A stretch of DNA of 64,000 bases from an uncultured Collinsella sp. (GTDB lineage Bacteria > Actinomycetota > Coriobacteriia > Coriobacteriales > Coriobacteriaceae). Positions 8,882 to 17,244 of this stretch are shown here, one piece after another; the first letter of the stretch is position 1; the number at the start of each line of letters is the position of its first letter. The DNA lies in the NCBI GenBank assembly GCA_900542155.1, contig UQMD01000011.1:4726-68725 (forward strand), in the 5' to 3' direction. Both the position numbers and the translations under genes were made by a program. The notes below the pieces were generated by a model. The model searched no databases and was not told where the DNA came from. It saw nothing but the letters and a program-made list of their open reading frames with translations.

Positions 8882-9205
8882 GGCGTTGTTATGATCGATG
8901 GGATCGACCTTCATTTGCATCCCCGCTGGCAGGCGCGGATTCTCGAGGACCTGGTTCGCATATTTCCAAACGTACAGTTTATAGTTACAACGCATTCACC
9001 TGTTGTGGTGGCGTCGGTACCTCGCGATAACATCCGCATTCTTGGAGAGGGCGCTGCAACGGTGCCTGCTATGGAAACGCGTGGACGCGATGCCGGGGAT
9101 ATTCTCAACACCGTCCTGGGCGCATCCTCTCGACCTGAAGAGGCGGCTCGATTGTTCGATTTGTTCCAAGAGGGCCATACGCAACACCCCCGATACGACG
9201 TTTAA
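8882..9205 (+). pseudogene. C-terminal fragment of an AAA/ABC-type ATPase (PtuA/retron-ATPase-like)
   Basis: Only the last third of a defence-type ATPase remains: IDGIDLHLHPRWQARIL (Walker B and following motif), FPNVQFIVTTHSPVVV (H-motif), and the short GDILNTVLGASSRPEEA tail. Walker A and the coiled arm are absent. The catalytic glutamate normally following the Walker B aspartate (IDEID) is glycine. There is no ribosome-binding site. The next frame, overlapping by 26 bases, is an HNH fragment, the usual partner of this ATPase in Septu (PtuA-PtuB) and some retron systems. The assignment to Septu rather than a retron effector is inference. Confidence 0.65.
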
Positions 9206-9386
9206 TTACACAGCGTTGCGCGGAGAGAGCAAGCGAGAAGTTCTGGAGGCCTTGCTTGCAGAGCAGGGCCATCTCTGCGCTTATTGCACGTGCAGGATCG
9301 GCGTTGGTGATCGTCTGGCTACGATTGAGCATTTATTTCCGCATTTTTGTTTCGTTGGGTTAGTTTTGCCTGAATGTATCCCCTAA
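9180..9386 (+). pseudogene. Fragment of an HNH endonuclease (PtuB-like)
   Basis: The reading frame from about 9180 encodes YTALRGESKREVLEALLAEQ, then CAYC, RIG and ATIEHLFPH, which is the CxxC...IEHxxP core of the HNH family paired with PtuA-type ATPases. The front of the protein is replaced by the ATPase frame, and after IEHLFPH the sequence departs from the family and stops at 9384-9386. The second CxxC pair and the catalytic C-terminal His/Asn are missing. With the preceding fragment it represents one deleted two-gene system. Confidence 0.6.
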
Positions 9387-9422
9387 TTCGATGAATTCTC
9401 TTTACATTATCGATTGTATAGC

Positions 9423-9474
9423 CGCTTATAAAGCTATATATACATATATACTAGTTTATAAATTTATATAAGCG
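9423..9474. promoter_or_regulatory. AT-rich interrupted palindrome upstream of an AAA ATPase gene
   Basis: CGCTTATA (9423-9430) is mirrored by TATAAGCG (9467-9474); between them lie runs of TATATA and a TTTATAAATTTATA block. It is by far the most AT-rich spot near a start codon in the window and ends 24 bases before the ATPase ATG. It likely carries the promoter and possibly an operator. Confidence 0.5.
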
Positions 9475-9497
9475 ACGTTTGCCTGAGGATTCTGGTT

Positions 9498-10601
9498 ATG
9501 GACAAAGCCAAGTTCTACAATCCATTTCGTCCGACCGCCGGTGCGGAGCCTCCTCGAATCATCGGTCGTGATGATATCTCTCTCGAGTTCGTGGAGGGTC
9601 TCATGTCCGGCGTTGGCGCCCCCGCACGTCTTATGCGAATCACAGGCCCGCGCGGGTCGGGGAAAACGGTTCTTCTTTGCGATCTGCGCGACCGAGCGAT
9701 TGAACTGGGTTGGAAGGCCGTTGTTGTTTCGGCTGGTCCGCGTTTGTCGCACAATCTTATGGAGCAGATTCAAGACCAACTGACTTTTTCCTCCGCTTCG
9801 CTTGGCGTTAACGTTGGTATTGCTTCTGCTAAGTTGGACATTTCTTCAAGCGAAATAAGCCTTCGAGCAAAACTAAAGCAGATTGCACAGGGCTCAAAGG
9901 GCCTGTTTATTGCTGTTGATGAAGTCCAAGATGCCCCAGTTGAGGAAATGCGTATTATTGCCTCAACAGTTCAATTGCTCATTGGGGAGAAAGCCAACAT
10001 CGCTCTTGCCTTTGCCGGATTGCCAACGGGCGTTATGGATCTCATTAACGGCAAGGCACTTACTTTTCTTCGCCGCGCGGTTCCCGAAGACCTTGCTCCT
10101 ATCAATCAAATCGAGATTGCACTTTCTTTGAGTGATAGCTTTAACGCGACCGGTCTTTCTCTCGACGGGGATTTGCTATCAAAAGCGGCGAGAGCAACAA
10201 AAGGTTATGCGTATTTAGTTCAACTTGTTGGGTATTCAATCTGGCAGCGCGCCAACCTTCATCGGGAAAAATCAACTCTCGTTAGTGAGCGCGATGTTGA
10301 TGAAGGTATCCTGCTTGCCGAAGCTCGTTTCCACGACGTGGTCCACGAGCCTGCAATTTCGGGTCTTTCCCGTAATGAAATCAACTACCTGTATGCCATG
10401 TGCGAGGATAGTAGGCAATCCAAGACCTCGGATTTAGCCAAACGCCTTGGTAAAAAGACGAGTGAGCTGAGTTCTGTTAGGGCCAAGCTGCTTTCACGAG
10501 AAGTAATCCAGGCGCCTCAGAGGGGCTATGTTCAATTTGCTGTGCCGGATTTGGACGAGTATCTCAAAGATAATAGAGATGAGATTCTATCGAGGTATTA
10601 A
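9498..10601 (+). CDS. AAA-family ATPase with winged-helix-like C-terminus, function unknown
   Basis: The 367 residues start with a conserved NPFRP...PPRIIGRDD entry typical of Orc1/Cdc6-like and STAND-like prokaryotic ATPases. Walker A GPRGSGKT is at 50-57 and Walker B LFIAVDE at 136-142, with a DEVQDA continuation. The segment GLSLDGDLLSKAARATKGYAYLVQLVG is the lid helix bundle. The last 80 residues (LSRNEINYLYAM...TSDLAKRLGKKTSELSSVRAKLLSREVI) form a winged helix that could bind DNA. It has lower GC and different codon use than the core genes and follows defence debris, so it is probably an accessory, horizontally moved gene. Solo ATPases of this shape occur in plasmid, toxin and defence settings; none can be chosen. 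Confidence 0.75.
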   Translation: MDKAKFYNPFRPTAGAEPPRIIGRDDISLEFVEGLMSGVGAPARLMRITGPRGSGKTVLLCDLRDRAIELGWKAVVVSAGPRLSHNLMEQIQDQLTFSSASLGVNVGIASAKLDISSSEISLRAKLKQIAQGSKGLFIAVDEVQDAPVEEMRIIASTVQLLIGEKANIALAFAGLPTGVMDLINGKALTFLRRAVPEDLAPINQIEIALSLSDSFNATGLSLDGDLLSKAARATKGYAYLVQLVGYSIWQRANLHREKSTLVSERDVDEGILLAEARFHDVVHEPAISGLSRNEINYLYAMCEDSRQSKTSDLAKRLGKKTSELSSVRAKLLSREVIQAPQRGYVQFAVPDLDEYLKDNRDEILSRY

Positions 10602-10644
10602 GGCTTCAGATTAAATCTCCGAGATTAAATGTACAACGATTGAA

Positions 10645-10675
10645 GGCGGCTCACGGTAAGGTGCCGTGAGCCGCC
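10645..10675 (+). terminator. Hairpin after the AAA ATPase gene
   Basis: A perfect 12-base stem GGCGGCTCACGG/CCGTGAGCCGCC around a 7-base loop. The following CTGTTCGATTTG is only moderately T-rich, so termination strength is uncertain. The rest of the gap to 10869 holds a TTGACA (10806-10811) and a TACAAT (10815-10820), but these are not spaced as one promoter. Confidence 0.6.
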
Positions 10676-10869
10676 CTGTTCGATTTGCTTCTGTTTGCGA
10701 TTGGCCAAAAGAGTAGCTCGGCATAGTGACCTCTTAGTCCCCCTGCCACCCCCCTCATCCTCTAAAAAAGTTCTTAAGACAGCCTTAAAGGCGCCTCGGC
10801 TTGCGTTGACAGCGTACAATACGCATGTTTGACTATGGCAAAAGTGGAATGTAAGGGAAGGGGCGCGCC

Positions 10870-13038
10870 ATGGAGGTGCTGGTTGTTGGCAATACCGCGT
10901 ATGTTGACGACGACTTTTGTGCCAAGGCGTTTCCCGGCGACCATGTTCAGGTTGTAGCTGCCGACGATGCACAGCGCGAGTCATCGTCCCACGGCTCGTG
11001 GAAAGAGCTGCTGCGTCACCTGGATCAGGCCTACGAGTTTGACCGCGTGGTCTACCTATCTACTTATCTCACTCCGCATACCGAGACTTTTGGCGACATT
11101 GAGCTGCTGCGCTCGGTGTTTCGTGCCTGTATGGGCCGCCGTGTGCAGCTGCTGTTTGTGGCGGGGCCTGCGGGTGCGGAGGGTGCTGGCGGCGCGGCGG
11201 GCAATGCCGATTCGCTTGATGCCACAGATGCTGCCGCCCAAACGGGCAAGGGCATTATCGCCCGCGCGGCCAACGACCTCTGTCGCTACTATGCCTCTCA
11301 AGACGGCATCCAGGTCAAGATTCTGTGCACGCCCTATCTGTATACCGCCTCCGCGGCGCTCAACGACCCCTTCTTGGTGCCGCTGTTCGAAGCCTGTTCG
11401 ACCGAGTCGGTCGTGCTCCAAGGTGCCGCGGGCGCCCCGTTTCCCCTGCTGTGTGCGGAGGAGCTGGCGGTGCTGGTGCATCGCGTCTTTGACAGTTGGG
11501 ATGCGACCTTTGAGACGCTCGACGTTGCAGATGCTTTCCATCGCACGACGGGCGACTTGGGCGGCGCGCTCCAGGGTCTGTTCCCCGGGCTGTCCGTTGC
11601 CTATGGAGAGTCGACCGGCTATGCGTTGCCCGCAGGCGATGTCGTTCGCAAACGCTATGGCTGGTTTCAGCGCTACGACCTGCTGCGCGATCTTTCGACC
11701 ATCCACGCCCGCTGGGCTAACACCCGCACCAAAAAGGCCAATCCCTTGCGTGCGGCGATCGATCGCATCCAGCTGCGCGCGCTGCCCATTAAATGCCTGG
11801 AGACGGGCTTCGCATGGGTGCTGTTCGAGGTGCTGGAGCATCTGTTCTCCCAATCTGCCCAGCTCAACGTGCTCGATTATCGTTTGCTCTACGTCGTGCT
11901 CATAGGCACGCTGTATGGCCTGGACTTTGGCCTAGTTGCGGCGCTGCTGGCATCGGTGGGCTTGGCTGTGAGCTACTTTACCCAGTATGGCTATACCTTC
12001 CAGGGCCTGTTCTACGAGCCGTCCAACTGGCTGCCGTTTATCGCGTACTTTGTGGTGGGCGCCGTATGCGGCTACGTGCAGCTGCGCAACGGCGAGGCCA
12101 TTAAGGCGGAGCGTGACGAGAACGAGCTTGTGCGAAACCGCAACACGTTCCTAACGCGGCTCTATCACGACGCGATTGAGGACAAGCGTGCTTATAAGCG
12201 GCAGATTGTGGGGCGCCACGACAGCTTTGGCAAGATCTTTGCCGTGACACAGGAGCTCGACGTGCTCAACCCGCGTGATATATACCGCAAGTGCTGCGAG
12301 CTGCTGGGCGAGATTCTCGAGAACGATTCGGTGACGATCTACCATGTTTCGGGCGGGGCATTTGCACGCCTGGTAGCGGCGAGCCCGGCGATTTCCAACG
12401 ATGTGCCGCGTTCGCTCTCGCTCGATGACCTTGCGCCCGTGCTCCAAGGTTCGATTTCGGGTTTGTGGGTGAACCGCGCGCTGACGTCGGGGCTTCCGAT
12501 GTTTGGCTATGCGATCGAGCGCGATGGAGCCCCAGCCGTGTTGATTTTTGTGCGTCACGTGGCCGAAAGCCAAATGACCCTGTACTACCAAAACCTGTTC
12601 CGCATCCTGTGTGGGCTGGTGGAAAGCGCGCTGGGACGCGCCTTCGATTACGAGGCCGTGGCGCAGGATAAGCGCTGCGTTGCCGGCACGTGCGTTCTCA
12701 GCCACGATGCCTTTGGCCAGGAACTCGCCGCCGAGCAGGCGCTTGCGGACAATAAGATGGGGAGCTTCTTTCTCTTGCGCGTGGTGCCGGGCATGGAGCC
12801 TGTTGGTGAGCTGGTCGGCGCCATTGGGTCGGCGATTCGCGAGAGTGACGCTGCGGGCCTGGTCGATGGTGACACACTTTACCTGCTCATGCGTCAGGCG
12901 ACCGAGGCCGACCTGCCCGTTATTTGTGCGCGCTTGGCCGCCAAGCACATTACGGTGGAACCCGTCGGCAGCGAGGATGTAGTGGCCCTGCTGCAGCGCA
13001 TTGCGCCCGCTGGCAACGGTGAGGGGGAGGCCGCTTGA
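10870..13038 (+). CDS. PelD-like cyclic-di-GMP receptor with N-terminal epimerase-like domain
   Basis: PelD activates Pel polysaccharide synthesis when it binds cyclic-di-GMP at the membrane. This 722-residue product has an NAD-epimerase/SDR-like N-terminus (MEVLVVGNTAYV..., to about 300), three or four membrane segments (about 310-325, 340-370, 387-406), a charged helix (411-450), a GAF-like domain (about 465-600) and a degenerate GGDEF. RESD at 657-660 stands exactly five residues before DGDTL, the position of the GGDEF, matching the inhibitory-site RxxD used by PelD proteins. The GGDEF itself is lost, so no cyclase activity is expected. GGAAGGGG precedes the ATG. It is first in the operon and overlaps the next gene by 4 bases. 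Confidence 0.8.
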   Translation: MEVLVVGNTAYVDDDFCAKAFPGDHVQVVAADDAQRESSSHGSWKELLRHLDQAYEFDRVVYLSTYLTPHTETFGDIELLRSVFRACMGRRVQLLFVAGPAGAEGAGGAAGNADSLDATDAAAQTGKGIIARAANDLCRYYASQDGIQVKILCTPYLYTASAALNDPFLVPLFEACSTESVVLQGAAGAPFPLLCAEELAVLVHRVFDSWDATFETLDVADAFHRTTGDLGGALQGLFPGLSVAYGESTGYALPAGDVVRKRYGWFQRYDLLRDLSTIHARWANTRTKKANPLRAAIDRIQLRALPIKCLETGFAWVLFEVLEHLFSQSAQLNVLDYRLLYVVLIGTLYGLDFGLVAALLASVGLAVSYFTQYGYTFQGLFYEPSNWLPFIAYFVVGAVCGYVQLRNGEAIKAERDENELVRNRNTFLTRLYHDAIEDKRAYKRQIVGRHDSFGKIFAVTQELDVLNPRDIYRKCCELLGEILENDSVTIYHVSGGAFARLVAASPAISNDVPRSLSLDDLAPVLQGSISGLWVNRALTSGLPMFGYAIERDGAPAVLIFVRHVAESQMTLYYQNLFRILCGLVESALGRAFDYEAVAQDKRCVAGTCVLSHDAFGQELAAEQALADNKMGSFFLLRVVPGMEPVGELVGAIGSAIRESDAAGLVDGDTLYLLMRQATEADLPVICARLAAKHITVEPVGSEDVVALLQRIAPAGNGEGEAA

Positions 13039-13937
13039 TCTCGCTTGTTGTTGCTACCGTACTGCTATTAATTCATGCGCTGGTGTGTCTGGTGCTGTGG
13101 ACGCTTATGAAACTGGGCTTGCTGCCGGTTCGAGGGCACATGCTTGCTGTGATGGTGCTCGTACCGCTGTGGGGCCCGTTGCTCGTGGCTCTACTCTCGG
13201 TGCGTAGCGCGGTGTTCGGCGACGACCTTAAGGACGCCACGTTGGAGTCGCTGCGCATTAATGACGACATGCATCGCAGTTTGCTCGTGCAGGGTCGCGA
13301 GGGGGATGATGGCGTGGTGCCGCTCGAGGAAGCACTGATTGTCAACGACCCGGGCGATCGCCGCCGTCTGATGCTTTCCATGCTTACCGAGGATCCGGAT
13401 GCGTACCTCGCACAGTTGCAGGCAGCAAAACTCAACGACGATGTTGAGGTCGCGCACTATGCCGCGACGGCGGTGGCGCAGATCTCCAAGGAGTCCGACC
13501 TTAAGCTGCAGCAGTTGGAGCGCGCGTTTAAGACCGATCCCAGCTCGTATAACCTGGATGCGTATTGCGACTTTTTGGGCGCCTATCTGGACTCGGGTTT
13601 GGCGGAGGGCCGCGTGGCACAGATTCAGCGTCAGCAGTATGCACGCTTGCTCGCGCGTCGTTGCGAACGCGAGGACGGGCCGGCGCTGCGCATCCGCTAT
13701 GCCACGGCGCTGGCCGATGCCGGCGAGATCGATAAGGCGGAGGACGTCGCGAGCCAGTTGGTGATCGATGCGTCAGACGAACAGGACGTGTGGATGCTCT
13801 GCCTGCGCTTGGCTGTGATTCGTCGCGATGGGCGGGCGGTACGGCGTGTAATCGATGCGATCGACAAGCAGCATGTGTATTTGAATGCCGAAAATCGCGA
13901 GAGGCTGGCATTTTGGCGCGAAGGAGAGGAGACCTGA
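13035..13937 (+). CDS. PelE-like membrane-anchored repeat protein
   Basis: In Pel systems PelE is an inner-membrane protein with TPR repeats that partners PelD, PelF and PelG. The 300 residues have two N-terminal membrane helices (about 1-26 and 33-56) and then a helical-repeat body (LQQLERAFKTDPSSYNLDAY, IRYATALADAGEIDKAEDVA) consistent with TPR-like repeats. The start is TTG, overlapping the previous stop as TTGA, with GAGGGGGAGG upstream; this implies translational coupling. Sequence likeness alone would not name it; position between the PelD-like and PelA-like genes and the topology do. Confidence 0.7.
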   Translation: MISLVVATVLLLIHALVCLVLWTLMKLGLLPVRGHMLAVMVLVPLWGPLLVALLSVRSAVFGDDLKDATLESLRINDDMHRSLLVQGREGDDGVVPLEEALIVNDPGDRRRLMLSMLTEDPDAYLAQLQAAKLNDDVEVAHYAATAVAQISKESDLKLQQLERAFKTDPSSYNLDAYCDFLGAYLDSGLAEGRVAQIQRQQYARLLARRCEREDGPALRIRYATALADAGEIDKAEDVASQLVIDASDEQDVWMLCLRLAVIRRDGRAVRRVIDAIDKQHVYLNAENRERLAFWREGEET

Positions 13938-15817
13938 TGAGCGTGGTGCATTATATCCGCGACCGTGCGGGCCACTTTCGCTGGATGGGGCTGCTCGTGG
14001 TATGGGCGGTCTTTATCGCCATGGCCGCCGTGCTGTTGATCGAGCGTGCCGGCGTGCAGTACAGCGCCGGGCAGCATAAGCTGGGCATGCTCGCTGCCAA
14101 CGACGCGGTGCCGGCAAGCTCGGCGATGTTTGGTCAAAAGCCCACGTGCCTGGTCATTACCGATTCCGATCAAGCTGGCGTCGAGGACGTAAAGGAGCAG
14201 TTCGACCAGATCCTGCTCGACATGAAGATCGCGCACCGCGACGTGGATCTTGCCCTGGATGGTGCGGATGCCATTCCCTCGCTGAAGTCCTTCGACCGCG
14301 TGATTTTACTGATGCCGTCGCTCGACGGGCTCGGTACGCACCTCTCCGACATCATGAGCTGGGTGAGTGCCGGCGGTTCGCTGATGCTCGCCATGACGCC
14401 GGATAATTCCAGCTACCTGCAGGCAATCGGTCCCAAGCTGGGCATCGATTCTGCCGGCTATGAATATTCGACGGCAGAGAGCATCGTGCCGAGCGAGGAC
14501 TTTATGATTGGCGGTGGCCAGCGTTATGAACTCTCGGATCCTTTCGATTCGTCGCTTTCGGTTTCGCTGCGTGAGACGGCCCACGTGTGGGCTAAAACCG
14601 GCGACACGGGTACTCCGCTTATTTGGTCGAGCGATTGCGGCAGCGGCCGTACCGTGGTGTGCAATATCGGTATCTACGACAAGGTCATGCGCGGTTTCTA
14701 TGCTGCGGCCGTGAGCCTGTTGGGCGATGCCACGGCCTATCCGGTCATCAATAGCGCCGTCTTCTATCTGGATGACTTTCCTAGCCCCGTTCCTTCGGGC
14801 GACGGCGCCTACATCAAACGTGACTACGGCCTTTCCATCGCCGACTTTTATGCCAAGGTCTGGTGGCCCGATCTGCAAAAGCTCGCGCAAAAATACGGTA
14901 TTCGCTATACCGGCGTGATGATCGAAAACTACGAGGACGCGGTCAATCAGACCGAGCCCGCGCGCCAGGCCGATACCACGCAGTTCCGCTACTTTGGCGG
15001 CATGCTGCTACAGATGGGCGGAGAGCTGGGCTTTCACGGCTACAACCATCAGCCGCTGGCGCTCTGGGACACCGACTATGGCACGCTGTACGACTACAAG
15101 ACGTGGAAGAACAAGGAGACGCTCGTTGCGTCTCTCAACGAGCTTATCGCCTTTCAGGACGAGGTGCTGCCCAACGCGCACGGCTCGGTCTACGTGCCGC
15201 CATCAAATATCCTTTCGGCCCGCGCACGCAAGATCATCGGCGAGGACGTGCCGCGCATTAAGACCATTGCCAGTACGTACTTTGAGGACGGAACCGACCT
15301 GCCCTACGTGCAGGAATTTGGTGTGGCGAGCGATGGCATTGTGGAGCAGCCGCGTAATGTCTCGGGCGGCATGGTCGACGATTCCTACATGCGCCTGGCC
15401 GCGGTGTCCGAGCTCAACATGCACTACGTGAGCACTCATTTTATGCATCCCGATGACCTGCTGGATCCCGATCGCGGCGCCAAGGAGGGCTGGGAGGTCT
15501 ACAAGGGCGGCCTGGTCAACTATCTGGACTGGCTTTCTACGTCCGCTCCCGACCTGCGCCACCAGACCGGCTCGGAATGCTCGGGTGCCATCCAGCGCTT
15601 TTCGTCCGTGACGGTGAGCGTGGGCACCAGTGTGGATGCCTGGACGCTCAGTCTGGGCAATTTCCACGACGAAGCGTGGTTCATGTTCCGCGCCAACAAT
15701 GGCGAGCCAGGTGCGGTCACGGGTGGCGAGATTACGCATCTGACGGGCGACCTGTACCTGGTCAAGGCCACGGACAAGACGGTGACCATTGCGCGCAAGG
15801 AGGGTGGCGACAAATGA
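13937..15817 (+). CDS. PelA-like DUF2194 polysaccharide deacetylase
   Basis: Expected to remove acetyl groups from the exported N-acetylhexosamine polymer outside the membrane. The 626-residue protein has one N-terminal anchor helix (about 16-36). A Rossmann-like lid domain (LVITDSDQAGVEDVKEQF to about 265) precedes the deacetylase: FYLDDFPSP with the Asp pair near 278-279, HGYNH with His 366 and 370 as metal ligands, and THFMHPDD near 500-507. These match the DUF2194/PelA deacetylase arrangement. The glycoside-hydrolase domain of proteobacterial PelA is not evident. The start ATG overlaps the PelE-like stop (ATGA). The C-terminal 100 residues form a beta-rich module. Confidence 0.78.
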   Translation: MSVVHYIRDRAGHFRWMGLLVVWAVFIAMAAVLLIERAGVQYSAGQHKLGMLAANDAVPASSAMFGQKPTCLVITDSDQAGVEDVKEQFDQILLDMKIAHRDVDLALDGADAIPSLKSFDRVILLMPSLDGLGTHLSDIMSWVSAGGSLMLAMTPDNSSYLQAIGPKLGIDSAGYEYSTAESIVPSEDFMIGGGQRYELSDPFDSSLSVSLRETAHVWAKTGDTGTPLIWSSDCGSGRTVVCNIGIYDKVMRGFYAAAVSLLGDATAYPVINSAVFYLDDFPSPVPSGDGAYIKRDYGLSIADFYAKVWWPDLQKLAQKYGIRYTGVMIENYEDAVNQTEPARQADTTQFRYFGGMLLQMGGELGFHGYNHQPLALWDTDYGTLYDYKTWKNKETLVASLNELIAFQDEVLPNAHGSVYVPPSNILSARARKIIGEDVPRIKTIASTYFEDGTDLPYVQEFGVASDGIVEQPRNVSGGMVDDSYMRLAAVSELNMHYVSTHFMHPDDLLDPDRGAKEGWEVYKGGLVNYLDWLSTSAPDLRHQTGSECSGAIQRFSSVTVSVGTSVDAWTLSLGNFHDEAWFMFRANNGEPGAVTGGEITHLTGDLYLVKATDKTVTIARKEGGDK

Positions 15818-17241
15818 GAATCTGCTTGGTACTCGAGGGTTGCTACCCCTATGTGCACGGCGGCGTATCCACCTGGATGCACGGCTACATCACGGCGATG
15901 CCCGAGTACGAGTTTGTGCTGTGGGTGATTGGCGCTCACGCCGAAGACCGCGGCAAGTTTGTCTACGAGCTGCCCGGCAACGTCGTCGAGGTGCACGAGG
16001 TTTTCCTGGACGATGCCCTGCGGCTTTCGGGCGAGCAGCAAGAAGTCGACTTCGATGACCGCGAGCGCGAGGCGTTGCGCCGTTTGGTTTCGCTCTCCAA
16101 TCCGGACTGGGACGTGCTGTTCGATATCTTCCAGCGCCGCCACGTGCATCCGCTCTCATTTTTACAGAGCCGCACCTTTATGGACATCTTCCGCGACGTA
16201 TGCCTGGCCGAGTACCCGTATACGCCTTTCGCCGACGCCTTCCACACCATGCGTTCGATGTTGCTGCCCGTGCTCTATCTGCTGGGCAGCGAGGTTCCGG
16301 TTGCCGACGTGTATCACGCCATTTCGACCGGCTACGGCGGTCTGCTTGCGAGCCTTGGCTCGAGCGTCCATAACGCGCCGGCATTGCTGACCGAGCACGG
16401 CATCTATACCCGCGAGCGCGAGGAAGAGATCATTCGTGCCGACTGGGTGGTGCCGTCGTTTAAGGACCGCTGGATCCGCTTTTTCTACCTGCTTTCGGAG
16501 GAAATCTACCGCCGCGCCTTCCGCGTGACGAGCCTGTTCCATAACGCCCGCAAGACGCAAATCGACATGGGATGCGATACAGAAAAATGCCTGGTTATCC
16601 CCAATGGCATCCAGTTCGATCGCTTTAAGGACATTCCCGTAAAGCCCGATGACGGCTGGGTGGATATTGGCGCGGTGGTGCGCCTGGCGCCCATCAAGGA
16701 CGTCAAGACCATGATCTATGCCTTCTTTGAGCTGCACGAGCGCCTGCCCAAGGTGCGTCTGCACATTATGGGCGGCGTGGATGACGAGGAGTACGGCGCC
16801 GAGTGCCACGCGCTGGTCGACACCCTGGGCGTGCGCGACCTGATCTTTACCGGCCGCGTCAATGTGGTCGAGTACATGGAAAAGCTCGACTTTACCATTT
16901 TGACGAGCATCTCCGAGGGCCAGCCGCTCAGCGTGCTGGAGTCGCTTGCTGCACGTCGCCCCTGTGTGACGACCGAGGTCGGCTGCTGCCGTGAGCTGCT
17001 CGAGGGTGCCCCCGGTGACGACTTTGGCGTGGCAGGTTTTGTGACGCCGCCCATGTATCGCAAGGGCTTGGCCGATGCCATGGAACGCATGTGCGCGAGC
17101 CGTGCCCGCCGTATCGAGATGGGGGAGCGCGGCCAGCGTCGCGTTGCCACATACTTTTTGCACGAGCAGATGCTCGCCAACTATCGCGCGCTGTACGACG
17201 AGACGGCGCGTGCGTTTGACCTGCCCAGAGAGGGGGAGTAG
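15814..17241 (+). CDS. pelF: PelF-like family 4 glycosyltransferase (polymerase of Pel)
   Basis: PelF builds the Pel chain in the cytosol from UDP-activated N-acetylhexosamines. The 475-residue product begins RICLVLEGCYPYVHGGVSTW, the hallmark of the PelF (DUF3492) family, and continues with YHAISTGYGGLLAS and LTEHGIYTRERE. The donor domain shows VVRLAPIKDVKTMI, HIMGGVDD and the EX7E motif in SEGQPLSVLE. Length is normal for the family (about 470-510). The ATG overlaps the preceding TGA, and PelG follows after 3 bases, so polymerase and exporter are made together. Confidence 0.92.
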   Translation: MRICLVLEGCYPYVHGGVSTWMHGYITAMPEYEFVLWVIGAHAEDRGKFVYELPGNVVEVHEVFLDDALRLSGEQQEVDFDDREREALRRLVSLSNPDWDVLFDIFQRRHVHPLSFLQSRTFMDIFRDVCLAEYPYTPFADAFHTMRSMLLPVLYLLGSEVPVADVYHAISTGYGGLLASLGSSVHNAPALLTEHGIYTREREEEIIRADWVVPSFKDRWIRFFYLLSEEIYRRAFRVTSLFHNARKTQIDMGCDTEKCLVIPNGIQFDRFKDIPVKPDDGWVDIGAVVRLAPIKDVKTMIYAFFELHERLPKVRLHIMGGVDDEEYGAECHALVDTLGVRDLIFTGRVNVVEYMEKLDFTILTSISEGQPLSVLESLAARRPCVTTEVGCCRELLEGAPGDDFGVAGFVTPPMYRKGLADAMERMCASRARRIEMGERGQRRVATYFLHEQMLANYRALYDETARAFDLPREGE

Positions 17242-17244
17242 CCG

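Noticed and set aside
10676..10869. Cyclic-di-GMP riboswitch before the Pel operon
   Set aside because: No GEMM-type conserved core is visible; control is more likely through the PelD-like protein.
8569..10870. Integrated element bounded by a tRNA-Arg attachment repeat
   Set aside because: No copy of the tRNA 3' end and no integrase is seen downstream within the window, so boundaries cannot be set.
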